Below, piece after piece: positions 29,228-39,598 of a DNA stretch of 64,000 nt. The number at the start of each line of letters is the position of its first letter. The stretch's first letter is position 1. The translations under genes and the position numbers were made by a program. Below the pieces are notes generated by a model. It was not told the DNA's origin, ran no database searches, and saw only the letters and a program-made list of their open reading frames with translations. Source of the DNA: Chthoniobacteraceae bacterium (GTDB lineage Bacteria; Verrucomicrobiota; Verrucomicrobiia; Chthoniobacterales; Chthoniobacteraceae); the NCBI GenBank assembly GCA_028293625.1, contig JAQGOL010000036.1, forward strand, positions 124,001-188,000, given 5' to 3'.

Positions 29228-30064
29228 ATGGAATATACGGCGCTTACCTCCGCGCAGTTTCTGCAACTGCGCGATTTCATCTGCTCCAAGCTGGGGCTTT
29301 TCTTTGAAGATAGCCGGACCAGCTTTCTTCAAAAACGGATTGAAAAACGGATGCGGATATTGAAGGTCGACTCGCCAGGCGATTACCTTCTGTTATTACG
29401 CTTTCAGGACGTTGATGGCCGCGAAATGCAGGCGCTGGCCAACCTGATCACCACCAACGAGACGTACATGTTTCGTGAGTTCAGCCAGCTAAGGGCATTC
29501 AGCGATTTTGCGCTTCCCGAGGTGCTCATGGCCAAGCAGACCAGGGGGGATCGCAATTTGCGGATCTGGTCGGCGGGTTGTTCAAGCGGTGAAGAGCCTT
29601 ATACTCTGGCTATTATCCTCCGGGAACTGCTTAGCAACGTGAATGACTGGAATATTGAAATCACGGCGACTGATATTGACCAGAATGTCCTGAGCCGCGT
29701 TAACGAAGCAGTCTACGACCAGCGCTCAGTTCGGGAGGTGCCGGATGAGTATTTTGATCGCCATTTTACAAGGGAAGGCAGCTTCTCAAGAGTGCGTCCT
29801 GAGACGGCGGCATTGGTAAAGACCAGGCATCTCAATCTCCATGACCGGATGGCGTTGCGCACCATGCGAAATCTTGATTTTATTTTCTGTCGCAATGTGT
29901 TGATCTATTTTTCCGCTGAAACGCGGAAAACCGTGGTCGATTACTTCTATACGGCCCTTAATCCGGGGGGATTTATTTTCCTGGGACACTCGGAGTCAGT
30001 CGGCCGGATTTCGACCGCCTTCAAGCTCGTCCGGCTCGGTGATCACCTTTCCTATAAACGCTGA
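29228..30064 (+). CDS. cheR: CheR, MCP glutamate methyltransferase
   Basis: 278 aa with both CheR parts. The N-terminal helical domain contains FICSKLGLFFEDSRTSFLQK. The SAM-binding domain has TNETYMFREFSQLRAF, the motif I region LRIWSAGCSSGEEPYTLAII, ITATDIDQNVLSRVNEAVY, and FIFCRNVLIYFSAETRKTVV. Adds methyl groups to receptor glutamates using S-adenosylmethionine. Ends LVRLGDHLSYKR. Start ATG at 29228 follows the HEAT gene after a single base; length is typical. Confidence 0.95.
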   Translation: MEYTALTSAQFLQLRDFICSKLGLFFEDSRTSFLQKRIEKRMRILKVDSPGDYLLLLRFQDVDGREMQALANLITTNETYMFREFSQLRAFSDFALPEVLMAKQTRGDRNLRIWSAGCSSGEEPYTLAIILRELLSNVNDWNIEITATDIDQNVLSRVNEAVYDQRSVREVPDEYFDRHFTREGSFSRVRPETAALVKTRHLNLHDRMALRTMRNLDFIFCRNVLIYFSAETRKTVVDYFYTALNPGGFIFLGHSESVGRISTAFKLVRLGDHLSYKR

Positions 30065-30071
30065 GATACCA

Positions 30072-30440
30072 ATGAAACGAGTTTTGATAGTCGATGATTC
30101 ACGGTTATCGCGTAGTTATCATACCTATATTCTGACTAACGCCGGATTCTCCGTGGAAACGGCTTGTGAAGGCGCCGAAGCGTTGGAAAAGCTGATGCTT
30201 GAACCATTTGACGCCATGTTAACGGACATCAATATGCGCGGAATGGATGGCTACGAGTTGATCCGGCGCGTCCGAGCGGACGAAACCCTTGAGCCTCTGC
30301 CGATTCTGATCATCTCAACGGAAGCGAGTGAGGAAGATCGCGGCACCGGATTTGCAGCGGGCGCCAACTTCTATCTGGTGAAACCGGCCGACCCTCAAAA
30401 GGTCGTCGAAAGTGTACGGATGATGGTCGAAGGACAGTGA
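30072..30440 (+). CDS. CheY-like single-domain response regulator
   Basis: 122 aa receiver domain only. Begins MKRVLIVDDSRLSRSYHTYI (acidic pair D9, D10); the phospho-acceptor aspartate is in MLTDINMRGMDGYE, the switch threonine/serine in IISTEAS and the lysine in YLVKPADP. No output domain, so output is by protein interaction. I chose the ATG at 30072, since upstream in-frame starts lie within cheR. It overlaps the next gene (CheA) by one base, or by 4 if CheA starts at the GTG. Confidence 0.92.
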   Translation: MKRVLIVDDSRLSRSYHTYILTNAGFSVETACEGAEALEKLMLEPFDAMLTDINMRGMDGYELIRRVRADETLEPLPILIISTEASEEDRGTGFAAGANFYLVKPADPQKVVESVRMMVEGQ

Positions 30441-32488
30441 TGCAGGAAGAGTCGAAATCGCGGTTTACCAATCACGGCGTTTTTACCGACGAGTCGATTC
30501 GCGACTTTATTGCCGAGGCTGAGGAACAGCTTTCCGGCATAGAGCAGGAGATGCTCGCCCTGGAAGAAGAGCGTTCGTCGCGCAGCCGGGTCGAAGAGAT
30601 TTTCCGGCATCTTCACGGTCTGAAAGGAAATACGGGCCTGGTTTTAAGCGAGTCTGAAAAGCCGTTGCCCCGGATCCATCCGCTTAACTATCTGCAAACG
30701 GGCATTCATGCGATCGAGTCGGCATTTGACCATTTGCGGCAGCCGGCGGCTCCACCTGTGACGGATGAGGAGATAGCGTTTTTATTTGAAGCGCTCGATT
30801 TTCTAAAAGAACAGGTCAGCGCGTTTCGCGAAGGAGCGCTTGTGCCGGTTCGTAACGAGCTTTTTTTGGCTCGGCTCGGTCTTTGCATTGCCGATTTTGA
30901 AGGTGCAGTGAGCGCCGCACCTGATGTCGCGACAGACGTATTTCGGGATGCGGCCGGACAAAGCATCAGCGCCGCCCGTGCGTTCTTAAAAGAGATTCAC
31001 GCCGGTAGTTTAAACGGACTAAAAAACCTTCACCGCTGTGTGGGCACGCTGGCCAAGGCGGCCCGTTACGCTGGCGAGGTGTTGATCCTTGATCCGGCTG
31101 AACGGCAACTCGCGCTCGTGGAGGAAGCGTTGCGAGCCGGACCTGGCGTGGAGCAGGTCGAGCTATTGCTCGCCTTGCAAAAGGAGATCGAATCGATTTT
31201 CGATTCGTCCGATCATCCTGAAGCGAGTCCGCAGGAGCCATCCGGATCCCAGCCGGCCGCGGATACTGCCAAGGGGGTGATCCGCGTTGACCAGCACAAG
31301 ATCGATGAGCTTTTAAGAATGGTGGGCCAGCTGCTGGTGCTTAAAAACGGCGTTGCCGATCTGGCTGCCAGGCTCGATGGGACCCACCTCGAAGAGGGAC
31401 TGCGGTCGGAATTGCGGGGAGTGAGCGAAAGCCTTTCCCGCGCTTCAGACGAGCTTCGGGAAGCGGTGGTGACGCTTCGACTCTTTCCGATGCGAAACTT
31501 GTTTAAGCGTTTCCAGCGGTTGATCCGGGATTTGTCGATCTCGCTTGGAAAAGAGATTCGCCTGACCACGCAGGGTGAATCCATTGAACTCGATAAAACG
31601 CTCTTGGACCAAATCAGCGAACCGATAGTCCATTTGCTCAGAAACGCCGCGGATCACGGCATTGAAACGGCCGAGGCGCGCAAGGCCCTCGGGAAACCGC
31701 CCCATGGGACGATCTTCATCCAGGCGTTTCGTGAAAGTTCCACGATCGTGATTGAGGTTTCCGATGATGGCAAAGGACTCGATACGGCGGCCATCACGGC
31801 GCGCGCCCTCTCCCTCGGACTGATTGACGACGCGTCCTCGCTGAGCGAGGCCACGGTGCGCGAGCTGATATTTCATCCCGGTTTTTCCACGGCGGCGTCA
31901 GTCACCTCGGTCTCGGGACGAGGCGTGGGAATGGACGCCGTGCGCAGTGCGATCCGCTCGCTGCGTGGAACTGTCAGCGTCCGCACTCTGGCTGGCCAAG
32001 GGACAACTTTTCAGATTCGTTTGCCGGCGAGTCTTCTTTTAACAAAGGGGATTCTCGTTGAATCCGGAGCCGAGGAATACATTCTTCCCATTGAATCGAT
32101 CCGCGATCTGGTGCGGATCGATGCGCGTGAATTGCGGGATTACCGGGGGATGCAGCTGGCTCAGATCGGGGAGCGGACCCTGCCGGTGGTTTCCCTGCGG
32201 AGCTTGCTTGGCATTGAGGTGGCGGGGAGAGCGACGCGTGCCGTGGATGAATTGCTTTCGGTGGCGGTGATTAATCACGCTGCATTTCCGTTCGGCCTGA
32301 GTGTTGACCGGTTTCAGGGTGAAATGGAAGCAGTAGTGCGGCCTTTGGAAACACAGTTTTGCGGCTTTGAAATATGCCTTGGCGCTGCGATCCTCGGCAA
32401 CGGCCGTGTGGTCCTCGTGTTGAATGCCGAGGAAGTTTCCAGGCGCGTGTTCGGCCGCTCCGAAACTCAGGGATTACTCGAAAATTAA
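30440..32488 (+). CDS. cheA: CheA, chemosensory histidine kinase
   Basis: 682 aa from the ATG at 30440, preferred to a GTG 3 bp upstream because the AAGGA ribosome-binding site is then 5-6 bases away. The P1 Hpt domain contains HLHGLKGNTGL with the phosphorylatable histidine at about residue 59. A poorly conserved middle (P2-like) follows. P3 dimerisation begins near IDELLRMVGQLLVLKNGVAD. P4 kinase core: N-box EPIVHLLRNAADHGIE, G1 VSDDGKGLD, GRGVGMDAVRSAI, and TTFQIRLPASLLLT. P5 CheW-like regulatory domain is at the C-terminus (ILPIESIRDLVRID onward). Complete; phosphorylates the two CheY-like proteins and CheB. Confidence 0.95.
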   Translation: MQEESKSRFTNHGVFTDESIRDFIAEAEEQLSGIEQEMLALEEERSSRSRVEEIFRHLHGLKGNTGLVLSESEKPLPRIHPLNYLQTGIHAIESAFDHLRQPAAPPVTDEEIAFLFEALDFLKEQVSAFREGALVPVRNELFLARLGLCIADFEGAVSAAPDVATDVFRDAAGQSISAARAFLKEIHAGSLNGLKNLHRCVGTLAKAARYAGEVLILDPAERQLALVEEALRAGPGVEQVELLLALQKEIESIFDSSDHPEASPQEPSGSQPAADTAKGVIRVDQHKIDELLRMVGQLLVLKNGVADLAARLDGTHLEEGLRSELRGVSESLSRASDELREAVVTLRLFPMRNLFKRFQRLIRDLSISLGKEIRLTTQGESIELDKTLLDQISEPIVHLLRNAADHGIETAEARKALGKPPHGTIFIQAFRESSTIVIEVSDDGKGLDTAAITARALSLGLIDDASSLSEATVRELIFHPGFSTAASVTSVSGRGVGMDAVRSAIRSLRGTVSVRTLAGQGTTFQIRLPASLLLTKGILVESGAEEYILPIESIRDLVRIDARELRDYRGMQLAQIGERTLPVVSLRSLLGIEVAGRATRAVDELLSVAVINHAAFPFGLSVDRFQGEMEAVVRPLETQFCGFEICLGAAILGNGRVVLVLNAEEVSRRVFGRSETQGLLEN

Positions 32489-32530
32489 CGATTGCCACTG
32501 TAAAGACCACCCGTAGAACGAAACGCGCCC

Positions 32531-32902
32531 ATGTCCCCATCTATGAAATTATTGATTGTCGACGATTCAAGCTTCGCGCGGAGGAAGCTCAAGCAGGCGC
32601 TTTTACTCGCGAAACCGAATCTGGAGATCGTCGAAGCCTGCGATGGGGAAGATGCATTGCAGAAAATCGTTTCGGAGATTCCCGACTACTGCATCACGGA
32701 TCTTGTGATGCCTAAAATGGACGGCATCTCTTTTCTAAATGAGGTCAAGACACGCGGTTTGGCGGTTAAAGTGGTGGTCGCGAGCGCGGATATCCAGGAA
32801 CAGCGCAGGAAAGAATGCTCCGAGCTGGGAGCGGCCGGTTTTTTTGAAAAACCGCTCACGGCTGCAAAGATCACGGGGCTGTTGGCCGCATTGGAATCAT
32901 GA
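32531..32902 (+). CDS. CheY-like response regulator, second copy
   Basis: 123 aa. MKLLIVDDSSFARRKLKQAL at residues 5-24 places the acidic pair near D11-D12. The phospho-acceptor is in CITDLVMPKMDGISFL, with the switch residue in VVASADIQ and the lysine in FFEKPLTA. Start at the ATG 32531; an ATG four codons on is also possible. The stop overlaps the CheC gene start as ATGA. Being paired with a CheC phosphatase, this is the likelier CheC substrate. Confidence 0.9.
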   Translation: MSPSMKLLIVDDSSFARRKLKQALLLAKPNLEIVEACDGEDALQKIVSEIPDYCITDLVMPKMDGISFLNEVKTRGLAVKVVVASADIQEQRRKECSELGAAGFFEKPLTAAKITGLLAALES

Positions 32903-33510
32903 AGAACCTGGGCATTTCCGCGGATCTTCTGGATGCGCTTCTGGAGACGGCAAATATCGGGGTTGGACGCGCAGCCGCTTCGCTTTGCGAGCTGACTGGG
33001 CGGCCCGTGGAAATCAGCGTTCCGGAGCTGGTGATTTTCAAGATTGATCAGCCGATCCAGATGGCCGACCTGCGGACCGGCACGGTGCTGCGGGTGGCTC
33101 AACGCTTTTACCAGGGGCTAAACGGGCATGCCTTGTTGCTCTTAAATGAGTCGGGAGCAAAACAAGTCGCCAAACTGATTCTCTCCGAAGAGATCGACGT
33201 GGACGCTTTTGGTGAAACCGAACAGTCGGCCCTGCTTGAGTTGTGTAATATCATGATAAATGGCGTGATGGGTTCAATCGCTAATCAGCTTGATATCCTG
33301 CTCAGTTACGATGTGCCGTTTCTCGATCTGAAGGGAGTGGAGGATTTTGGCGATTTGGTGGCGGATCTTTTACCCAATGAGACGGGCCAGATTGTATTTA
33401 TGCAGGCCGCGTTGACTATTTCCGCGGAAACCGTGCACGGTTACATTGTGATGGTGCTCGATGAAGTGAACCTTGCAACGTTGCTCGCTTGTTTGGCGCA
33501 CAAAATCTGA
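32899..33510 (+). CDS. cheC: CheC-type CheY-P phosphatase
   Basis: 203 aa. Two copies of the CheC active-site pattern (E-x3-N) are present: LLETANIGVGRAAASLCELT near residue 15 and LLELCNIMINGVMGSI near 115, as in bifunctional-looking CheC proteins. CheC speeds the dephosphorylation of CheY-P, and is commonest in pathways lacking CheZ. ATGA overlap with the response regulator upstream supports that it acts on it. Length fits the family (about 200). Confidence 0.88.
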   Translation: MKNLGISADLLDALLETANIGVGRAAASLCELTGRPVEISVPELVIFKIDQPIQMADLRTGTVLRVAQRFYQGLNGHALLLLNESGAKQVAKLILSEEIDVDAFGETEQSALLELCNIMINGVMGSIANQLDILLSYDVPFLDLKGVEDFGDLVADLLPNETGQIVFMQAALTISAETVHGYIVMVLDEVNLATLLACLAHKI

Positions 33511-33539
33511 CTCCGCAAATCGAAGTCTGTTACCCGACC

Positions 33540-34685
33540 ATGGCCGAAAACGACGTTTTCCAAACTACCGATGCGCTCCCATATGGATTTTTCCAGCTGG
33601 ATGCAGAGGACCGGATCACGGTTTGGAATCGCTGGGTCGAGGACAAATCGGGGCGAAAACGCGGCGAGGTGATCGGAAGGCCGCTGCGCGAGATTTATCC
33701 CGAGGCGGTAAAGCTTCACCATTCAATTGCTGAAGTACGCAAAACGGCCCAGCCGCTCCTGCGCTCGCAGATGCTGCATCAGTATATCCTCCCGATCCCG
33801 CTGCCTTCAGGACATCTCAGCGGATTCGAGTGGATGCAGCAGGAATGCCATCTTGTGCCGCTGGATGTTCAGGGCGGTTCCATTGCCATTTCCGTGCGCG
33901 ATGTAACTCCTATTGTCGTGGGACGCAACCGGCTGCTGACTTTGCAGAAGGAATGGAAGCTGGCCAAAAACACAGCGATCCGCAACACGCAACGCAAGAC
34001 CGAGTTCCTGAACGTGATGAGCCATGAGATCCGGACTCCGCTCAATGCGATTCACATGTTTTGCACAATTCTTTTGAGCGAAGAGCCGGAGAAGCTTTCG
34101 GAAGAGCAATTGGCTGATATTCGCGGGATACAACAGGCGACCCAGGATCTCACCAATCAAGTCAACGATCTGCTTGATGTCGGGAAGATTGAAGCGGGGA
34201 AAGTGACTTTGCGCACCGATGAGTTTACAGCGGCGGAACTCTTCGAATCGCTGAACCGGATGCTTCATCCGCTGGCGAATAACTCCAAAGTGGCTTTGGT
34301 TTTTGAACCGGTCAAAGAAAACGAAGTAATCAGGACGGATCAGAACAAGCTTTCCCATATTCTGCGGAATTTGATTACGAATGCTTTGAAGTTCACAAAG
34401 GAAGGCTTTGTGCGCGTCTCCTCGCATCGGACGATTGAATCCGTTGTTTGGAGAGTGACGGATACGGGAATAGGAATCGCGCCGGAGAACCTAAACGAGA
34501 TATTTGAGGACTTTTATCAGATTGAAAATGAAGTCCAAAAGGGCGTTGCTGGTACAGGCCTGGGGCTTTCGATCTCCAAAAAGCTGACGGCATTGCTTGG
34601 TGGAACGCTCAACGCGGAAAGTGTTCAGGGTAAAGGTTCCGTATTTAGCGTGAGCATCCCCCTGGAACGGCTGGGGCTTAAGTAA
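33540..34685 (+). CDS. PAS-domain sensor histidine kinase ending the chemosensory operon
   Basis: 381 aa from the ATG at 33540, 29 bp after cheC. PAS domain at residues 1-125 (YGFFQLDAEDRITVWNRWVE, GEVIGRPLREIYPEAVKLHH), a short linker helix, then HisKA with NVMSHEIRTPLNAIHMF (phospho-acceptor histidine near 163) and a HATPase with LRNLITNALKFTKEGFVRVS, VTDTGIGIAPENLNEIFEDF and GTGLGLSISKKL. No membrane segment, so cytoplasmic. There is no receiver domain in the protein; it may feed phosphate to the CheY-like proteins in the cluster. The family is common; its partner here is inferred from operon position. Confidence 0.9.
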   Translation: MAENDVFQTTDALPYGFFQLDAEDRITVWNRWVEDKSGRKRGEVIGRPLREIYPEAVKLHHSIAEVRKTAQPLLRSQMLHQYILPIPLPSGHLSGFEWMQQECHLVPLDVQGGSIAISVRDVTPIVVGRNRLLTLQKEWKLAKNTAIRNTQRKTEFLNVMSHEIRTPLNAIHMFCTILLSEEPEKLSEEQLADIRGIQQATQDLTNQVNDLLDVGKIEAGKVTLRTDEFTAAELFESLNRMLHPLANNSKVALVFEPVKENEVIRTDQNKLSHILRNLITNALKFTKEGFVRVSSHRTIESVVWRVTDTGIGIAPENLNEIFEDFYQIENEVQKGVAGTGLGLSISKKLTALLGGTLNAESVQGKGSVFSVSIPLERLGLK

Positions 34686-34797
34686 CCCAGGCTGCCAATT
34701 CGAAGTGCCAGGAACCGTGGCCGCTTGGCCCGATGCTGTAAGTGCTCGTCTCTCCATTGATCACCCAATGGCTTCATAAATCGCGTCAGAATCGAGC

Positions 34798-36183
34798 TCA
34801 GGCGTTGGTCATGATTTCGGTCAGTTGTTTGGTGGCGATCCCGATGGGACGATCGAGGGGAATGCCTGCGCAGGTCAGAAGGGTGCTGAGCAGGTCGCCT
34901 TGGTTGCCGCTGCTGGAGGCAACGTACCGGCCCGTGTTGATGGAGCCGCCGCCGCGTCCGGCGATGATGAAGGGAAGGTTGGCGCGAGTGTGCGTGTTGC
35001 CGTCCTCCAGGCCGGAGCCCCACATCATGATGCAATTGTCGAGCAGGGTCCCGTCGCCTTCGCGCAACTCCTGCATGCGTTTGATCATGTAGGCGAATTG
35101 GGAAATATTGAAGGAGGTTATCTTCGAAATCTTGTCGACCTTGACCGGTTCGTTGTTGTGATGGGTCTGGGAGTGGTGTTCGTCGGAGAAACCCAATTCA
35201 GGATAGGAAACGCCATTGGGCGTGGAGCCGATGTATGTGCTTACACGAGTGGTGTCGGTCTGGAAGGCCAGCACGGTAAGATCGCACATCACCCGCATGT
35301 AATCGCTGCGGCGGTCGCCTTCGGGAATGATCACCTCAATCGGCACCGAATCGCTGCCGCTGCGTTTGGTGGAGGTGACGCCCGCGGCCGCCTTCGCAGC
35401 TTCCGCCTGGCGAAGTTCGATGGCGGCAATCCGGCGTTCCAGGGAACGCACACTGCCGAGATATTCATCGAGCTTGTGGCGATCGGTTTGGCCGAGTTTC
35501 CCGCGCAAATCCCTCGCTCCGCCCAGAACCAAATCGAGCATGCTGCGCTCGAGCGGGTCGGCTGTCGTTCGCGTCTCCGGTTTGACGTCTTGCTTCTGGA
35601 AAAGACGTTTTAATGCAGTGCGCGGATTGGTCTCGGCGGGGAGCGCCTGCGTGGGAGAGCTGAAGCTGCAGTGGGAGTAATAGGCTTCATGAAGGCCTTC
35701 CTGGTTCTCCTTGTGGGTCTGCGGCATGGTGGCCAATTCCAGCGAAGGGAGCGCCGTCAAGGCGCCGACATAATTTGCGGCGATCTGGTCAGCCGAAATG
35801 GCGATGTCGACCGTGTTGCGCCTGTTCGCATTGGGAAGCGTGGCGGTCAGCCAGGTGGACAATTCGAGCGCATGGGGGGCGCCATTAAAAGGAGCGGGAT
35901 TCACGCCTGTGATCCCCTTCATCATCAGGCATTGATCGAGCACCCCGCGCAGCGATTCCAAACAGGGCGGTGGCGCGGTCAAAAAGGATTCCGGATTCGT
36001 GGGCCAGAACTGATCCATGATGACTCCGTGCGGCATGAACATGAAGCCGAGTCGCACGGGCGGTTTGAAAGTTTTCTGACTTGGCGATTCGGCCCAGCCC
36101 ATGGTCTCCAGCAGCGGCAGCGCAAGGGTGGCGCCAAGCCCGCGCAGATACGTGCGGCGATTAATCAAGCAGTTGTTTCTCAT
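34798..36183 (-). CDS. DUF1552 domain secreted protein
   Basis: 461 aa. The N-terminus [26 protein letters not shown] is a twin-arginine-like export signal (NRRTYLRG). The body carries family motifs [39 protein letters not shown], and [23 protein letters not shown]1552 proteins are found mainly in Planctomycetes, Verrucomicrobia, Acidobacteria and myxobacteria, almost always next to a DUF1592-type cytochrome-containing protein, as here (10 bp downstream of it on the same strand). They belong to the sulfatase/phosphatase-like alkaline superfamily; the reaction is not known. Confidence 0.92.
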   Translation of the reverse strand: MRNNCLINRRTYLRGLGATLALPLLETMGWAESPSQKTFKPPVRLGFMFMPHGVIMDQFWPTNPESFLTAPPPCLESLRGVLDQCLMMKGITGVNPAPFNGAPHALELSTWLTATLPNANRRNTVDIAISADQIAANYVGALTALPSLELATMPQTHKENQEGLHEAYYSHCSFSSPTQALPAETNPRTALKRLFQKQDVKPETRTTADPLERSMLDLVLGGARDLRGKLGQTDRHKLDEYLGSVRSLERRIAAIELRQAEAAKAAAGVTSTKRSGSDSVPIEVIIPEGDRRSDYMRVMCDLTVLAFQTDTTRVSTYIGSTPNGVSYPELGFSDEHHSQTHHNNEPVKVDKISKITSFNISQFAYMIKRMQELREGDGTLLDNCIMMWGSGLEDGNTHTRANLPFIIAGRGGGSINTGRYVASSSGNQGDLLSTLLTCAGIPLDRPIGIATKQLTEIMTNA

Positions 36184-36192
36184 GGGTCCTCG

Positions 36193-38073
36193 TTATTCCT
36201 TGGTTCGACGGTGGGTAAAGGGGTAGCTGGTAATGATCTCGGTAATAAGCGTCTGCATCCGATAGCCGTCCCGGGCGATCGTCGCGGTGAGCTGATCGAC
36301 CACGATTTCGTCGTAACCTTCCAATGGCCGGCAGAGCGCATAGGCGAGCATTTTTTCGGTCAAATTCCGGCAGAGATCATCCGCGCGTGCGGCGATGATG
36401 CGTTTGAGTTCGCTTGGGGAACCGAAGCGCAGTTTGCCGGGAAGTTCTCCGGCAGGATCTATCGCGCCGCCCGATTCGTCCTGATCGCGCCAACGTCCGA
36501 TCGCGTCAAAGTTCTCCAGGCCGAATCCGATCGGGTCGAGGATCTTGTGACAGTTGGCGCAAACCGGATCGGTCCGATGCAACTCGGTGCGTTGGCGCAT
36601 GGTCAAAGTAGCGACTGTTTGTTTATCTTGTTTTTCCAGCGCCGGAACATTGGGGGGAGCCGGTGGCACCTGTTGTCCGAGCACTTCTTCGAGTACCCAG
36701 ACGCCGCGCTTGACCGGACTGGTGCGGTTGGGAAAGGAGTTTGTCGCCAGAATGCCCGGCATCGCCAGGATGCCGCCCCGGTTGGGATCGGTCAGCTGGA
36801 CCTTGCGCATCTCGGGGCCGGTGACTGTCTTTTCCAGTCCATAGATCGTCGCGAGGGTCTCGTTGAGAAACGAGTAGTCGCAATCAATAAAGGTGATGAG
36901 GCTGCGGTTTTCGTGGATGAGACTCTCAAAAAACAGCCGGGCCTCATCATACATCGCTCTCCGCATCGCCGGGGTCATCTGCGGAAATTTTTCCCCTTCA
37001 AAAGTTTTGGCTGCGAGTTTGTCCAGGCCGAGCCACTGGGCGCCAAACCCGTCAAAAAGAGCCCGGGAGCGAGGATCGCCAAGCAGTCGGCGCACCTGGG
37101 CGCTGAGAACCGCCGGGTCGTGCAGCTTTCCCTCGTCGGCCAAGTTCGAGAGCTCGGGATCCGGCATCGTGGCCCATAACAGGTAGGAGAGCCGGGACGC
37201 CAATTGATAGTCGTCAAGCGGGACGATCTCGGCCTCCGGCGCCGTCTCGCCGCAGGGAGTGATAAAGAGAAACTGCGGCGAAACCAGGACCGCCTTCAGC
37301 ATCAGGCGCAGTGCCCCCGCATACGATTGTCCGTGGTCTCTCGCCAGCGCGAACACCTGCAAAAGGACGTCGAGTTCCGCTTCCGAGGGGGGCCGGCGGT
37401 AAGCGCGGCGAGCCAGCAAACGGGCTGCTTTTCGCGCGGCAGGTTCCATATCCGTCCCGGCTGCCGGCGGGTCGCCAAAGAGTTGCTGCTCGAAGGGAGT
37501 GGGCGGAGCTCCCTCAACGGACACGATCTGGTGCAGCACGTCGTTGGCAATTGTGAGGCACTGCTCCATGAGCAGCGGCGAAAGCGAATTAAGGTAGCCC
37601 GCGCCTGCCACCTCATCGGGCAACTCCCGGGCGATCTCCGGATCAACCCCGAAGAGATCGTGCAGCGTATTGGCATACTCGATTTTGGTTAAACGCCGGA
37701 TCACGAAGGAACCAGGATCTTTCGGGCTGAGAAATTTGAGCCCCGACACGCAATCCTCGAAAACCTTGCGTTCCTCGGCGCTGGGCTGCTTTTGAGCCTC
37801 TTCGGGCGGCATCTCCTCTCCCTTCACGTTGAACGCCGAATCTCTCCACAACTTCCTGAACGCCGGGGAACCCGGACTCCGAAGGGCATACTGGAAGCTA
37901 ACCCCGCCTTTCCGCTTTTTCTCCCCATGGCAGGAGCTGCAGTAGGTTTCGACGAACGGGACAATCTTCTCATCGTAGCTCTTCCTGGCCTCCGCATTCG
38001 CTGCGGCAAGCTCGGGATCCGCCCCAAAGACCACGCCCACTAAAAACCGGCCCATAACCAAAAGGCGCACCAT
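36193..38073 (-). CDS. DUF1592/DUF1588/DUF1585-type protein with c-type haem sites
   Basis: 626 aa from the ATG at 38073, chosen because [20 protein letters not shown] then forms a signal peptide; a start at 38166 would add 31 residues without a signal. Motifs in order: YCSSCHG (haem CxxCH, PSCyt1-like), DUF1587 ([20 protein letters not shown]), DUF1595 ([20 protein letters not shown]), DUF1592 ([34 protein letters not shown]), DUF1588 ([40 protein letters not shown]) and DUF1585 at the end ([19 protein letters not shown]). Typical of Planctomycete/Verrucomicrobia periplasm, possibly in oxidative carbohydrate or lipid breakdown. Partner of the DUF1552 gene. Confidence 0.9.
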   Translation of the reverse strand: MVRLLVMGRFLVGVVFGADPELAAANAEARKSYDEKIVPFVETYCSSCHGEKKRKGGVSFQYALRSPGSPAFRKLWRDSAFNVKGEEMPPEEAQKQPSAEERKVFEDCVSGLKFLSPKDPGSFVIRRLTKIEYANTLHDLFGVDPEIARELPDEVAGAGYLNSLSPLLMEQCLTIANDVLHQIVSVEGAPPTPFEQQLFGDPPAAGTDMEPAARKAARLLARRAYRRPPSEAELDVLLQVFALARDHGQSYAGALRLMLKAVLVSPQFLFITPCGETAPEAEIVPLDDYQLASRLSYLLWATMPDPELSNLADEGKLHDPAVLSAQVRRLLGDPRSRALFDGFGAQWLGLDKLAAKTFEGEKFPQMTPAMRRAMYDEARLFFESLIHENRSLITFIDCDYSFLNETLATIYGLEKTVTGPEMRKVQLTDPNRGGILAMPGILATNSFPNRTSPVKRGVWVLEEVLGQQVPPAPPNVPALEKQDKQTVATLTMRQRTELHRTDPVCANCHKILDPIGFGLENFDAIGRWRDQDESGGAIDPAGELPGKLRFGSPSELKRIIAARADDLCRNLTEKMLAYALCRPLEGYDEIVVDQLTATIARDGYRMQTLITEIITSYPFTHRRTKE

Positions 38074-38332
38074 TACGGCCAATCCGCCCCTTACCAGACT
38101 CGCTCCACTTCGGCTGCTCGCAAAGCACGGATAGGAAAGCTGGTTGCGTTCAAAGAGGGGGGACACAGAGGGACGATCGCAATGGCGGCAAAGAATTAGG
38201 GAAAGTCAAAACAGGATAAGGGATGTACGCACGAAAAGCTTTGCGGTTTCCCCATCTCCCTTCATTAAACCGGCATTTAATCATTTAAACCAAGACACGC
38301 CATACCTCCATTGAAGGGTCAGAACTTACCGC

Positions 38333-39352
38333 ATGAAACTACACCCCAGCTTGTTCCTCTTTGTCCTGCTCTGCCTGAATCGGGTCGCGCTTGCAGACGA
38401 AGTTCCGCCACCTTGGGCCTATGGGTTTAAAACTCCGGCCCCGCCCGAAGTCTCCCTCCCGGTGCCGCCACCGGCATCAACCAACCTGGTGCCCAAGCCA
38501 GCCGATCTGATCCTCCATCATCTGCCCGGCACGGATCGCCAGTTTAACCGTATCCAGATTACCGACATCTTTGGCCCGGCGGATTGGTATCCGCAAGACC
38601 ATCCTCCGATGCCGGAGATTGTCGCGAAGGGCAAGGCCCCGGCCGTGTGGGCGTGCGCTCGATGCCACTACCCGAATGGGAAGGGACGCCCGGAGAATGC
38701 TCCCATCGCGGGTCTGCCCGTTGAATACTTCATCGCACAACTCCATTCATTCCGAGCCGGTGACCGGCAGACCAGCGATGTCCGCAAGCCGAACACGAAG
38801 ATGATGACGGAATATGCCAGGGGGTTGACCGAGGAGGAAATGCGAGTTGCCGCGGAGTACTTCGGCTCGATGAAGTGGACGCCATGGATCCGGGTGATCG
38901 AGACTGATCGGGTGCCGCAAACCACCCTCTCTGCCGGGATGTTTCTGCCGGTTGCGAACGCTCCGGACGAGCCCATCGGCAACCGGATCATCGAAGTGCC
39001 GGAAGATGTGGAGGCTGTCGAACTGCTCCGCAATCCGAGAACTGGCTTTATCGCCTATGCTCCGATCGGCAGCATCAAGCGGGGCGAGGAACTAGTCACC
39101 ACTGGCGGTGGCAGGACATTGGCCTGCGCCGCCTGCCACGGCCCCGATCTCAAAGGGATGACCATACCCGGGATTGGAACCACGCCTGGATTAGCGGGAC
39201 GATCGCCCAGCTATCTGACGCGCCAGATGTTCGATATCAAATCGGGCGCTCGCCGCGGGCCATCCGTGGAGCTGATGAAGCCCGTCGTAGCCAACCTCAC
39301 GTCCGAGGATATGCTCGCGATTTCCGCCTTTCTGGCTTCAAGGATCCCGTAA
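38333..39352 (+). CDS. Dihaem c-type cytochrome, periplasmic
   Basis: 339 aa. Signal peptide MKLHPSLFLFVLLCLNRVALA. Two CxxCH haem sites: WACARCHYPNGKG (about residue 106) and LACAACHGPDLKG (about 265), each followed by a methionine-containing ligand region (AGLPVEYFIAQLHSFRAG, and TMEDM-like LTSEDMLAISAFLASRIP). It matches the two-domain class I cytochrome pattern seen in Acidobacteria/Verrucomicrobia. It is divergent from the DUF1592 gene across 259 bp (166 bp if that gene starts at 38166) and may be its electron acceptor; that link is inference. Confidence 0.88.
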   Translation: MKLHPSLFLFVLLCLNRVALADEVPPPWAYGFKTPAPPEVSLPVPPPASTNLVPKPADLILHHLPGTDRQFNRIQITDIFGPADWYPQDHPPMPEIVAKGKAPAVWACARCHYPNGKGRPENAPIAGLPVEYFIAQLHSFRAGDRQTSDVRKPNTKMMTEYARGLTEEEMRVAAEYFGSMKWTPWIRVIETDRVPQTTLSAGMFLPVANAPDEPIGNRIIEVPEDVEAVELLRNPRTGFIAYAPIGSIKRGEELVTTGGGRTLACAACHGPDLKGMTIPGIGTTPGLAGRSPSYLTRQMFDIKSGARRGPSVELMKPVVANLTSEDMLAISAFLASRIP

Positions 39353-39598
39353 ATCAGCAGGATCGGGTTAAGGGCCAACACCGGTATTGAATCGTCAACG
39401 AGGCGGTTTCTTTAATAACCGATAAGAGAGGCCGCATCCCAAAGCATGCCGCCCAATTATTTTCGACGGCCCCTGTCTTTTTAAGGGCCAAATCTCGCTT
39501 TATCTCAGGAGCTCGATCGGCCTCACAGAAGTTTTGAAACGGTTGATTCAATGAGCATCTAATACCTGCATTGAAATCACAGAAAACCTAACCAGCAA

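Noticed and set aside
34686-34797. Short minus-strand peptide (GPSGHGSWHFELAAWVT) after the chemosensory operon
   Set aside because: It resembles the tail of a secreted protein and could be a gene remnant, but 31 residues between stops are too few to call.
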